Below are positions 7,958-15,144 of a stretch of 35,805 nucleotides of DNA, piece after piece. The stretch is from NCBI GenBank assembly GCA_945921235.1, contig CAMEKH010000006.1, positions 1 to 35,805 on the forward strand, in the 5' to 3' direction. How positions within the stretch are numbered: position 1 is the first letter of the stretch; every line of letters begins with the position of its first letter. The translations under genes and the position numbers were made by a program. The stretch comes from an uncultured Prevotellaceae bacterium (GTDB taxonomy: Bacteria; Bacteroidota; Bacteroidia; Bacteroidales; Muribaculaceae). The notes under the pieces were generated by a model. That model had not been told where the DNA came from. It searched no databases and saw only the letters and a list, made by a program, of their open reading frames with translations.

Positions 7958-10411
7958 TTATGCAAGGTCAATAACGGTAATGCCGGCTCCTCCCAGTTGC
8001 ACGTGTTCATCACGATAGGATTTTACTCCCGACACTGTGTTTAAATACTCTCTAATACGAGTGCGCAATATTCCATTGCCTGTGCCATGCAGTATGCGCA
8101 CTGTTTTTGCATTGAATTGCAGTGCATCATCAATGAAATATGTTACTGCCTGAATTGCTTCATCAGCGCGCATTCCTCTCACATCGATATCTTGCTTAAA
8201 GTTCAATTGGCGTTGACGCATATCATTCGACGTTGATGTGCTTATGAAAGAAACCTTTCTGTCGTTTTCTGTGCGATGCGACACGAATGTGAGGCGACTT
8301 AGTGCTATTTTCGATTTGAATTCACCAATAGCCACCATAGCATATTTTTCATTGACTTCGAGAACAAGGCATTTTGAATTTCCATTGTCGACATACACAT
8401 AGTCATCGACGGCTATGCTCTGTTGTGTCTTATCCACAGGTTGTGCGGCAGAGATTTTCCTATTCTTCTTGTGCTTAAGTTCAGGATTGCGCTTAATAGA
8501 TATATTATCTTCAGCTGTTTCAAGACGTTCCTTAAATTCATCTAATTGTCGGCGTATCTCCTTGGTTTTCTCTTTTTCAGCTTGAGCTTTTTTAATTTCA
8601 TGAATAGTTCTCTCAATGCTTGCATTGCTTCGAGCCAAAATCTCTTTAGCTTCGGCTTTAGCAGCTTTGATTATTTCTCGTTGCTCGCCTGACAGTCGTT
8701 CAACTTCCGATTCATATTTTTCAATAAGCGATGCAAGTTTCTTCTCTTTTGAATGAATCTCCCGGCGTTTACCTTCCCAATATTTACGGTCACGGGCTAT
8801 GTCGAGCAGATATTTGTCCATGTTTATGTAGTCACTACCCACAATCTGCTCAGCATCTGATATAACGTCATGAGGCAACCCTATTTTGCGGGCAATTTCC
8901 ACTGCAAAGGAACTTCCCGGATAACCTATCGACAATTGGAATAAAGGTTGCAAATGCTGACGGTCGTATAACATAGCACCATTCACTATGCCATCGTTAA
9001 CATCGGCAAAGTGTTTCAGGTTTTGATAGTGAGTAGTAATTACTCCGAAAATATGCTTTGCGTTTAATCGGGCAAGAATAGCTTGAGCAATTGCCCCTCC
9101 TATTTGAGGCTCAGTGCCACCTCCGAATTCGTCAATAAGAATGAGCGTTTCAGGTCCGCCATTATTGATGAAAAATTTCATATTCATCAAGTGTGAACTA
9201 TAAGTGCTAAGGTCATTCTCAATAGATTGTTCATCACCTATATCCACAAATATATTACGAAAAATTCCTATGTGAGAATTACTATATACAGGAGGAAGTA
9301 ATCCGCACTGTGCCATATATTGCACCACGCTTACCGTTTTCAAGCACACGGATTTTCCACCTGCATTAGGTCCCGAGATAATTAGAATCCTGTTTTTGCT
9401 GTCGAGGGTTATATTGAGTGGAACCACAGCTTTTCCTTGAGCTTTGAGTGTGAGGAAAAGGAGTGGGTGCACTGCATGATACCATTCTATTTGAGCCGTT
9501 TGCTCAATTATTGGTAGCTCTGCCCCTATTTCTGTGGCAAAGAGTGCCTTGGCGCGAATGAAATCAATCAGTCCTAAAGTATTGTAGGATTGTATCAAGT
9601 CATCAATATGAGGACGAATAAGTGTGGCAACCGATAGAAGTATGCGCATGATTTCACGATGCATCTCGCCTTCAAGTTCTCTTATGGTATTATTAGCTTC
9701 GACAATTTCAGCCGGCTCTATGAAAATGGTCTTACCGGTTGATGATTCATCATGTACTATACCTTTAATTTTGCGTTTATTCATAGGCGACACAGGTATT
9801 ACAAGCCGCCCATCGCGAATTGAAGGTGTGGCATCTTTATCTAAATATCCTTCAGAACGTCCGGAATTGAGTATTTTGCGAAGAATGCCGTTGATGCTCG
9901 ATGTTGTCGATAGTATGCGGCGTTTAATTGCAAGTAATTCCGGCGATGCGTTGTCCTTGATGTTACCGAATTTATCGAGTATGCCATCTATATTGTCGAC
10001 AATTGCCGGAAAAGAAAGCATTGAAGCCACTACAGCCGTTAATTGAGGATATAATTGCTCATCATTATCGGATTCGTTAGGCTTAAAAAATTTTACAATA
10101 TCGGAAATTGTCGACAATGACCGTTTGAGGTTGTACAACTCCTGTTCATTAAGAAACGAGCCTTCAGCTCTTATGCCTTCAAGTTGCTGCGTGAGGTCGA
10201 AGTAGTAATTTATGGGAAATTCCACTCCGCTTTCAATGATGTGCTTAAACTCATTTGTCTGTTCAAGCATTGTGCACACCGATTCGTAATTCGATGAAAA
10301 ATGCATCTCATCGCATTTTTTCTCGCCAAGGGGACATAAGCATTTGTCCTTTAGAATATTCCTAATTGAAGCGAAATCGACTTTATTTTCAAAATTAGCG
10401 GGATATATCAT
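7958..10411 (-). CDS. mutS2: MutS2 family DNA-binding ATPase/endonuclease
   Basis: The 817-aa protein has the full MutS2 layout. MutS-like core and lever helices are at about 1-320, including the clamp region F-I-E-P-A-E-I-V-E-A-N-N. The ATPase has Walker A G-P-N-A-G-G-K-S at 347-354 and Walker B L-I-L-I-D-E-F-G-G-G-T-E. A long charged coiled coil follows (about 520-640), then a C-terminal Smr nuclease domain with D-V-R-G near 740 and H-G-T-G-N-G-I-L-R. MutS2 lacks the mismatch-recognition domain. In other bacteria it suppresses recombination or acts on collided ribosomes/branched DNA; which applies here is unknown. The start ATG gives MIYPANFE, as in relatives. A complete promoter ends 7 nt before it, so the mRNA should be nearly leaderless. 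Confidence 0.95.
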   Translation of the reverse strand: MIYPANFENKVDFASIRNILKDKCLCPLGEKKCDEMHFSSNYESVCTMLEQTNEFKHIIESGVEFPINYYFDLTQQLEGIRAEGSFLNEQELYNLKRSLSTISDIVKFFKPNESDNDEQLYPQLTAVVASMLSFPAIVDNIDGILDKFGNIKDNASPELLAIKRRILSTTSSINGILRKILNSGRSEGYLDKDATPSIRDGRLVIPVSPMNKRKIKGIVHDESSTGKTIFIEPAEIVEANNTIRELEGEMHREIMRILLSVATLIRPHIDDLIQSYNTLGLIDFIRAKALFATEIGAELPIIEQTAQIEWYHAVHPLLFLTLKAQGKAVVPLNITLDSKNRILIISGPNAGGKSVCLKTVSVVQYMAQCGLLPPVYSNSHIGIFRNIFVDIGDEQSIENDLSTYSSHLMNMKFFINNGGPETLILIDEFGGGTEPQIGGAIAQAILARLNAKHIFGVITTHYQNLKHFADVNDGIVNGAMLYDRQHLQPLFQLSIGYPGSSFAVEIARKIGLPHDVISDAEQIVGSDYINMDKYLLDIARDRKYWEGKRREIHSKEKKLASLIEKYESEVERLSGEQREIIKAAKAEAKEILARSNASIERTIHEIKKAQAEKEKTKEIRRQLDEFKERLETAEDNISIKRNPELKHKKNRKISAAQPVDKTQQSIAVDDYVYVDNGNSKCLVLEVNEKYAMVAIGEFKSKIALSRLTFVSHRTENDRKVSFISTSTSNDMRQRQLNFKQDIDVRGMRADEAIQAVTYFIDDALQFNAKTVRILHGTGNGILRTRIREYLNTVSGVKSYRDEHVQLGGAGITVIDLA

Positions 10412-10418
10412 AACGTTG

Positions 10419-10449
10419 CAAAATTACGCATTTTCGGCAATAAATTCAA
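10419..10449 (-). promoter_or_regulatory. Promoter for mutS2 (nearly leaderless transcript)
   Basis: On the minus strand, TTG (10447-10449), 20-bp spacer, TAATTTTG (10419-10426). Only 7 nt (10412-10418) lie between the -7 box and the mutS2 ATG, so transcription would start within a few nt of the start codon. Confidence 0.75.
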
Positions 10450-10499
10450 ATAAACTAACCTGATATATGGGGACCCCGTTAAGTTCCATTTTCGGCGGT

Positions 10500-10661
10500 A
10501 ATAAAGGAGAATGAATGCCCCTCGCATTCATTCTCCCTATAACATAAAAACTAAAAACAACCTTTTCTACATACTTTAACTAATTACTAACAATAATATG
10601 AAATAGACTAAACTTGATTAATCTCCATTATAAACTGTATACCTATGTATAATTTTTCTAT
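10500..10661 (-). ncRNA. Candidate small RNA ending in a 13-bp hairpin
   Basis: The 361-bp gap between mutS2 and the YcxB-like gene has no plausible ORF. On the minus strand there is a -7-like TAAATTTG (10666-10673, no clear -33), then about 120 nt of AT-rich sequence, then a perfect hairpin (10506-10536) followed by TTTATT. That fits a transcript of about 155-160 nt with its own weak terminator. The 5' part contains a small TATAC-ATAG-GTATA hairpin. Alternatively the hairpin could be the terminator of the upstream YcxB gene's mRNA. I do not recognise the RNA; comparison with the Bacteroidales-1 motif would be natural. Confidence 0.35.
10506..10536. terminator. Perfect 13-bp hairpin, possible terminator
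   Basis: GGAGAATGAATGC (10506-10518), 5-nt loop, GCATTCATTCTCC (10524-10536). On the minus strand it is followed by TTTATT, so termination in that direction is possible but the T tract is broken. On the plus strand there is no T run. Confidence 0.5.
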
Positions 10662-10772
10662 ATTGCAAATTTAGTAATATGACTATTAGTAATCGTAAAA
10701 AAATTGTGTCAAAAAAGTGCATTTTTGTGTATTGTCATCAGTTTGTTACGAAAAGAGCAGAAAAAATTATGT

Positions 10773-11270
10773 TTAGCTTACTATAATTTTTGCATTTCTT
10801 GCCATTTCTATAAATAATGTCAATTCTTCTTTGTTGTGAAATGAATCGTAGGGAATAGCGATAAAGTGTAATCGGCTGTTTTTTAATATCACAATAAGAT
10901 TATCTTGTGAGCCCATTATGCTTTTTATTCTCTCCCACTCCAATAAATCTTTTGAAGTGTCGTTGCCTTCATCGTCTATGAAAATAAATTCAATTCCTCG
11001 TTCATCAATAATCTTCCGACTCCGAAGAATCGAGTAGCGGCTTTCTTTCGTAAGTCCATAATTGATTAAGGATAGGCAAAAGAGCATGGGAGAAATGAGG
11101 AAAACATATATCAATGATAGAAAGATAAAGCGAATGTCGGTAATGCATATAGCTGCAATAATCAAAGCTATTGCAGGAAACGCATATAAATACCACATGC
11201 GCCGGATATACAGCTGGAAAAGCAACCCGAAATATTTACCACTTGATATGTTGCACGGATGTAAATTCAT
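10773..11270 (-). CDS. YcxB-like two-helix membrane protein
   Basis: 165 aa with no signal peptide. Two adjacent membrane segments (about residues 28-46 and 48-70) are followed by a soluble C-terminal domain whose pattern resembles the YcxB-like domain: L-L-E-W-E-R-I-K-S-I, then N-L-I-V-I-L-K, then F-I-A-I-P-Y-D-S-F, then a final helix with E-E-L-T-L-F. Members are uncharacterised. It starts 4 nt after the DUF486 gene ends and is probably the last gene of that operon. Confidence 0.6.
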   Translation of the reverse strand: MNLHPCNISSGKYFGLLFQLYIRRMWYLYAFPAIALIIAAICITDIRFIFLSLIYVFLISPMLFCLSLINYGLTKESRYSILRSRKIIDERGIEFIFIDDEGNDTSKDLLEWERIKSIMGSQDNLIVILKNSRLHFIAIPYDSFHNKEELTLFIEMARNAKIIVS

Positions 11271-11274
11271 TGAG

Positions 11275-11649
11275 CTATTTCATAAAAACGAAGTATACAG
11301 CAAGAATTAGGCATATGAATGCGGCAAAATGATTCCATTGAAGTGATTCCCCGCGAAAAAAGACCACTGTGAAAAGCGTAAATACAATCAGAGTAATTGC
11401 TTCTTGCATTATTTTTAGTTGCATAAGCGTGAATGGCCCACCATTACCGATAAATCCTATTCGGTTGGCGGGAACCTGGAATGAATATTCGGCTAATGCA
11501 ATACCCCATGAGAATAGAATTACGCACCATAGAGGCCAATTAGAGCTAATACCCGATGCTTGCAACTTAAGATGACCATACCATGCAAATGTCATAAAAA
11601 TGTTAGATATGATTAGCATACCTATTGTAAGTAAACCGTTGGTCCACAT
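11275..11649 (-). CDS. DMT-superfamily membrane protein (DUF486)
   Basis: 124 aa with four hydrophobic helices, matching the DUF486 family of small drug/metabolite-transporter-like proteins. Typical segments are F-A-W-Y-G-H-L-K after helix 1, G-I-A-L-A-E-Y-S-F-Q-V-P-A-N-R-I-G after helix 2, and Q-L-K-I-M-Q-E-A-I-T before helix 3. Half-size DMT proteins of this kind would need to dimerise to transport; the substrate is unknown. It lies 27 nt after the C45 hydrolase and 4 nt before the YcxB-like gene. Confidence 0.8.
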   Translation of the reverse strand: MWTNGLLTIGMLIISNIFMTFAWYGHLKLQASGISSNWPLWCVILFSWGIALAEYSFQVPANRIGFIGNGGPFTLMQLKIMQEAITLIVFTLFTVVFFRGESLQWNHFAAFICLILAVYFVFMK

Positions 11650-11676
11650 AGAAAAATTGTTTGTTTTAAATCGATA

Positions 11677-12804
11677 TTAATGTATTGTGAAGAAATTCTT
11701 TGCTCTTTTTTCTCGTTCGGCATATCCTTGTTCATATCTGAAAACATTTTCTACTAATGCTTTCTGACAATATCCGTTGCCGTGTCTGTTATAAAGTAAT
11801 TGCAGATTTAAATAGTATTTCCCACTACCTCTTTTTAATGAAAATACCTCATGTTTCTTTTTCACGGTTAAATCGCATAAAGGAGAATGTCCTCCTACCC
11901 CAATGCCGCACAGCTCTTTGGGAACGCCACCCTCACCAAGCCACACTGCTCTTATTGAGGAACATGGAGGATATCCCAAGCCAACCCACATCATGGTGAG
12001 ATATGGACTCTCGCCTTGAGCCACACCTTCAATTACTATTGTTGCCGTAGATGTACGTCGCGGAATAAAATCTTGGTCGATAATCCATTCGGCATCGCTA
12101 TGAGTAAAGTCTGTGTTGAGTTTACTATGATAAAATGTGCGTGACAACTTCTCGGTGAAAACGGCAGGTGTGAAGTTATTGTTAGTGATATGTTCTTCTA
12201 TTAAATCAATTGCATTTTGTTCACGAATGTAGCCATACCCTTCGCCTTCACGTCCACTATATGAATAATTACTTCGTGTAAGTACTCCATTGGGCGAATC
12301 TTTCAAGTCGAATCTCACAAACTCATAGTTGTTGGTTTCAAAATAAGCTCCATCGCCCTTTGCATCGATTACTCCAAAATTTGCTTCTACACCGAGTGGC
12401 TTGGGCAAAGAGCGTAGCAATGCCTGAAAATCATCGATAGTGCGGCAGCGTTGCAGTGCTTTTGTCATTAGCAAGCCTTCTTTGTCCATTTCACCAAAGT
12501 TATCATCTTTGATATTATATGAAGCCGTGTTCATCACTGCAAATCCTTGAGAGTTATACCCCATCCATGCTTCTCGGCATAAAGAGTCACTTGCATTGAA
12601 GATAGCAATATATTCATAGGTGCTATCAGTAGCCTCAATGCGTTCTATTTTATTATCTTCTTCACCGGTATCCCTGTTTTTCCAAAGTAGAGGACGACCA
12701 TTGATTGTTCTATTGCCCGATACTATTGCCGATGTGCACGCAAATGCGTTGAAAGAAAATTGAAATATGGCACAACAGATTAAAAAATATCCTAATACTT
12801 TCAT
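11677..12804 (-). CDS. Secreted C45/linear-amide hydrolase (Ntn-hydrolase)
   Basis: 375-aa Ntn-hydrolase related to the acyltransferase/peptidase C45 and choloylglycine hydrolase families. These cleave linear amides with an N-terminal Cys nucleophile. A signal peptide ends A-F-A just before Cys23, and C-T-S-A-I-V-S-G follows, so removal of the signal peptide itself would expose the nucleophile. Other family features: R-P-L-L-W-K-N-R-D (near 37), G-Y-N-S-Q-G-F-A-V-M-N-T (near 85) and L-T-R-S-N-Y (near 178). The substrate cannot be read; bile-salt or N-acyl amide hydrolysis are possibilities only. It heads an apparent operon with the DUF486 and YcxB-like genes. Confidence 0.8.
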   Translation of the reverse strand: MKVLGYFLICCAIFQFSFNAFACTSAIVSGNRTINGRPLLWKNRDTGEEDNKIERIEATDSTYEYIAIFNASDSLCREAWMGYNSQGFAVMNTASYNIKDDNFGEMDKEGLLMTKALQRCRTIDDFQALLRSLPKPLGVEANFGVIDAKGDGAYFETNNYEFVRFDLKDSPNGVLTRSNYSYSGREGEGYGYIREQNAIDLIEEHITNNNFTPAVFTEKLSRTFYHSKLNTDFTHSDAEWIIDQDFIPRRTSTATIVIEGVAQGESPYLTMMWVGLGYPPCSSIRAVWLGEGGVPKELCGIGVGGHSPLCDLTVKKKHEVFSLKRGSGKYYLNLQLLYNRHGNGYCQKALVENVFRYEQGYAEREKRAKNFFTIH

Positions 12805-12850
12805 TATGAATAGAAATTTCTATCAAAGATACTAATGAAATATGAAATCA

Positions 12851-12858
12851 CAAAATTA
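12851..12858 (-). promoter_or_regulatory. Putative -7 element for the C45 hydrolase operon
   Basis: Reads TAATTTTG on the minus strand, 46 nt before the start codon. No TTG stands at the expected -33 position. Confidence 0.5.
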
Positions 12859-12928
12859 TTGTGAATAGCGTAGCATAATAATTTTATCTACGAGCATTAA
12901 GAGTGTGTACTGATTGAGTAAAAATTAG

Positions 12929-12936
12929 TAAATTTG
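12929..12936 (+). promoter_or_regulatory. Putative -7 element for the thioesterase-dprA operon
   Basis: TAAATTTG, 35 nt before the thioesterase ATG. The -33 region (GTGTGTAC near 12903-12910) is not a good TTG match. Confidence 0.5.
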
Positions 12937-12971
12937 CAATATGTTTTAAGTTTACTCAAAAAGGAAATAAT

Positions 12972-13376
12972 ATGAACGAATATATATTCTCACTGACTTT
13001 AAAGGTGAGAGATTATGAATTGGATAGTGAGGGCATTGTAAACAATGCTAATTATTTGCATTATCTTGAGCACACTCGCCATGAATTTTGCGATATGGCA
13101 GGATTCTCCTTTAAACGAATGCAAGAGAGCGGTATTATCCCTGTGTTAAACAGAATAGAAGTTGATTATAAGATACCTTTGCGTAGCGGAGATGTTATGG
13201 AAAGTAAGTTGTGGGTGGAAATGAAAGGGGTTCGCTTTATTTTTCATCAGGATATCTATAATAAAGCTACGGGGAAATTATCGGTTCGTGCCGTTGTGAG
13301 CTGCGTGTGTGTGGAAAACGGAAAGTTGACACGTGGTGATGTTCTTGCGAATGCTTTCAAGCAGTATTTAAAATAA
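12972..13376 (+). CDS. Hot-dog fold acyl-CoA thioesterase (4HBT/YbgC-like)
   Basis: 134-aa single hot-dog domain. The N-terminal V-R-D-Y-E-L-D-S-E-G-I-V-N-N-A-N-Y-L-H-Y-L-E-H-T-R corresponds to the 4-hydroxybenzoyl-CoA thioesterase signature, in which the Asp (usual D-x-x-G-x-V-x-N-x-x-Y pattern) is catalytic. The length is typical. It probably hydrolyses acyl-CoA or acyl-ACP; chain length is unknown. Its stop codon shares one base with the dprA start (TAATG), indicating translational coupling. Confidence 0.88.
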   Translation: MNEYIFSLTLKVRDYELDSEGIVNNANYLHYLEHTRHEFCDMAGFSFKRMQESGIIPVLNRIEVDYKIPLRSGDVMESKLWVEMKGVRFIFHQDIYNKATGKLSVRAVVSCVCVENGKLTRGDVLANAFKQYLK

Positions 13377-14494
13377 TGGCTGAAGTGGAGCTTAAATATA
13401 AAATTGCATTTGCATCGGTGCGAGGTATGGGTTATGACCTTGCGAATAAGATTCTTGATATAATTCCATCGGAAGAGAGCTTTTTTGAAATGACGGAAAA
13501 AGACCTGGCAGCTACTTTGCAGGTTAAAAATCGTATAATTGATAAAGATTATAGGTTGAAACTTATTTCAAATGCTGAGAAAGAGATTGATTTTATTGAG
13601 AAAAATGATATTGGGGTGACCTATTTTACTGATGATGAATATCCCACTCGACTTCGTGATGCGCAAGATGCGCCATTGTTGCTTTATCATAAAGGTGATA
13701 TAGGCTGCTTGAATGCCGGAAAGATGATAAGTGTGGTTGGAACTCGTCATGCTACCCCCTACGGTGTCCATTTTTGTGATACACTAATCAGCGATATTGC
13801 CGATATGCTTGTGGATACGGTGATTGTCAGTGGTCTTGCATATGGAATTGACATTGCGGCACATAGGGCTGCTCTTGCCAATGGAGTGCCCACTATTGCC
13901 GTGCTTGCGCATGGGTTGAACACAATTTATCCATGTCAGCATAGAAATGATGCCATAAAGATTCTGAATGAAGGAGGAATGCTTGTAACAGATTATCCAT
14001 CGCATGCTGTTATGTCGCGTGCAAATTTCCTTGCGCGCAATAGAATAATTGCCGGACTTTCCGATTGTACGATTGTGGTGGAATCGGCAGAGAAAGGTGG
14101 TGCAATAGTCACTGCCGGATTGGCTTCGGGGTATAATCGCGATGTGTTTGCCGTGCCGGGAAAAATTTCCGACATATATTCAGCCGGTTGCAACAATCTG
14201 ATTATTCGCAACATAGCTTCTATGATAACGAAATGTGAAGATTTGATGAAATATATGCGATGGGATATGTTTGGAAGTGAAACTGTAGTACGTCAAAAGA
14301 GCTTGTTTCCTGAAATCACTGCTGAAGAGCAACCTGTGATAGATTTTCTTCGTTCGCATTCCGATTCTCATATCAACACGATAGGTTCGGCTCTCGGGAT
14401 TCCGATGTCGCAGCTAATGAGTATGCTTCTCGACCTGGAATTTAAGGGTGCAATATTAGTTGCCCCGGGTAATCGCTATTCGATTGCATATTGA
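13376..14494 (+). CDS. dprA: DNA-processing protein DprA
   Basis: 372-aa protein that loads RecA onto incoming single-stranded DNA in transformation; the gene is also kept in bacteria not known to be competent. It has an N-terminal helical (SAM/HhH-like) region to about residue 85, then the Rossmann-like core with V-V-G-T-R-H-A-T-P-Y-G, S-G-L-A-Y-G-I-D-I-A-A-H, F-L-A-R-N-R-I-I-A-G-L-S and G-G-A-I-V-T-A-G-L-A. A C-terminal winged-helix-like segment (about 310-372) follows. The ATG overlaps the thioesterase stop by one base. Confidence 0.94.
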   Translation: MAEVELKYKIAFASVRGMGYDLANKILDIIPSEESFFEMTEKDLAATLQVKNRIIDKDYRLKLISNAEKEIDFIEKNDIGVTYFTDDEYPTRLRDAQDAPLLLYHKGDIGCLNAGKMISVVGTRHATPYGVHFCDTLISDIADMLVDTVIVSGLAYGIDIAAHRAALANGVPTIAVLAHGLNTIYPCQHRNDAIKILNEGGMLVTDYPSHAVMSRANFLARNRIIAGLSDCTIVVESAEKGGAIVTAGLASGYNRDVFAVPGKISDIYSAGCNNLIIRNIASMITKCEDLMKYMRWDMFGSETVVRQKSLFPEITAEEQPVIDFLRSHSDSHINTIGSALGIPMSQLMSMLLDLEFKGAILVAPGNRYSIAY

Positions 14495-14537
14495 ATCATT
14501 AAGATGAGATATGTAGCTTCTTGTCAGCCCTATTCCT

Positions 14538-15062
14538 CTAAGATTCAGCTAATTCAAGTGCTAATGTCTTTGTGATTGCTACGTTTCGATTTATTTCGGA
14601 ATTGGCAATTCTGTAAAGTGTGGCACGGTTAATATTGATATCAAGAACTAAAAGATTTTGAGCCAAACGAAGTGCTAAGTATCTAAGAATATCGCTTGGT
14701 GAGTTGGAATACGATATATATAACTCCTCGGCATAATTGCAGTAACGTAGTAACTTGTGGCAAAGGATATCGGCAACTTCAGTGCTTTCTATTGAATTAA
14801 TCCATTCGTGAGCTTTTTCAATCGAAAAGCACTCTATAGGATATATCATTGGAGCAATTAATCGGCTTTCTCTTGTGTTGATATTGTTCCATAATTGTTC
14901 GGCAAGTGTAGCATCTTTGCCTGCTATGCGTGCTATCTCAATGATTTGAGGAAGATTTAGCCCAAAAATTACCTTATGAGCATCGCCTGAGCTTCTTAGC
15001 AAGTCGGCAAGCATTCCATTGCGATAGGTGAAAAATTGTTGCTTTATATCCTTTAATTCCAT
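14538..15062 (-). CDS. Helical-repeat protein, possibly DNA-alkylation-repair-like
   Basis: 174 aa, almost all alpha-helical, no signal peptide or membrane segment. The series L-P-Q-I-I-E-I-A-R-I, then A-E-Q-L-W, then E-S-R-L-I-A-P-M-I-Y, then A-H-E-W-I, and later D-I-L-C-H-K-L-L, resembles the HEAT-like repeats of AlkC/AlkD-type DNA glycosylases. It is shorter than those enzymes (about 220-240 aa), and I cannot see an unambiguous catalytic Asp/Trp pair. Enzymatic activity is uncertain. It sits 82 nt downstream of the DPP III gene on the same strand, with a hairpin between. Confidence 0.5.
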   Translation of the reverse strand: MELKDIKQQFFTYRNGMLADLLRSSGDAHKVIFGLNLPQIIEIARIAGKDATLAEQLWNNINTRESRLIAPMIYPIECFSIEKAHEWINSIESTEVADILCHKLLRYCNYAEELYISYSNSPSDILRYLALRLAQNLLVLDININRATLYRIANSEINRNVAITKTLALELAES

Positions 15063-15078
15063 AGTGTTATTTAATTAT

Positions 15079-15114
15079 AAGTGCGCATCGGAGCATTTAT
15101 TCCTTTGCGCACTT
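15079..15114. repeat. Inverted repeat in the DPP III-HEAT gene spacer
   Basis: AAGTGCGCA (15079-15087) and TGCGCACTT (15106-15114), perfect 9-bp arms with an 18-nt loop, extendable by TATAA pairing across one bulge. GC-rich arms stand out in an AT-rich spacer. There is no T tract after it in the direction of transcription, so an mRNA-processing/stability hairpin or weak terminator is possible. Confidence 0.5.
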
Positions 15115-15144
15115 TATAGGGGAATTTTAAAATGATGTGAATTT

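Noticed and set aside
10479-10487. GGGGACCCC as a hairpin
   Set aside because: The single-base centre cannot form an RNA loop; it is a short symmetric word and may be chance.
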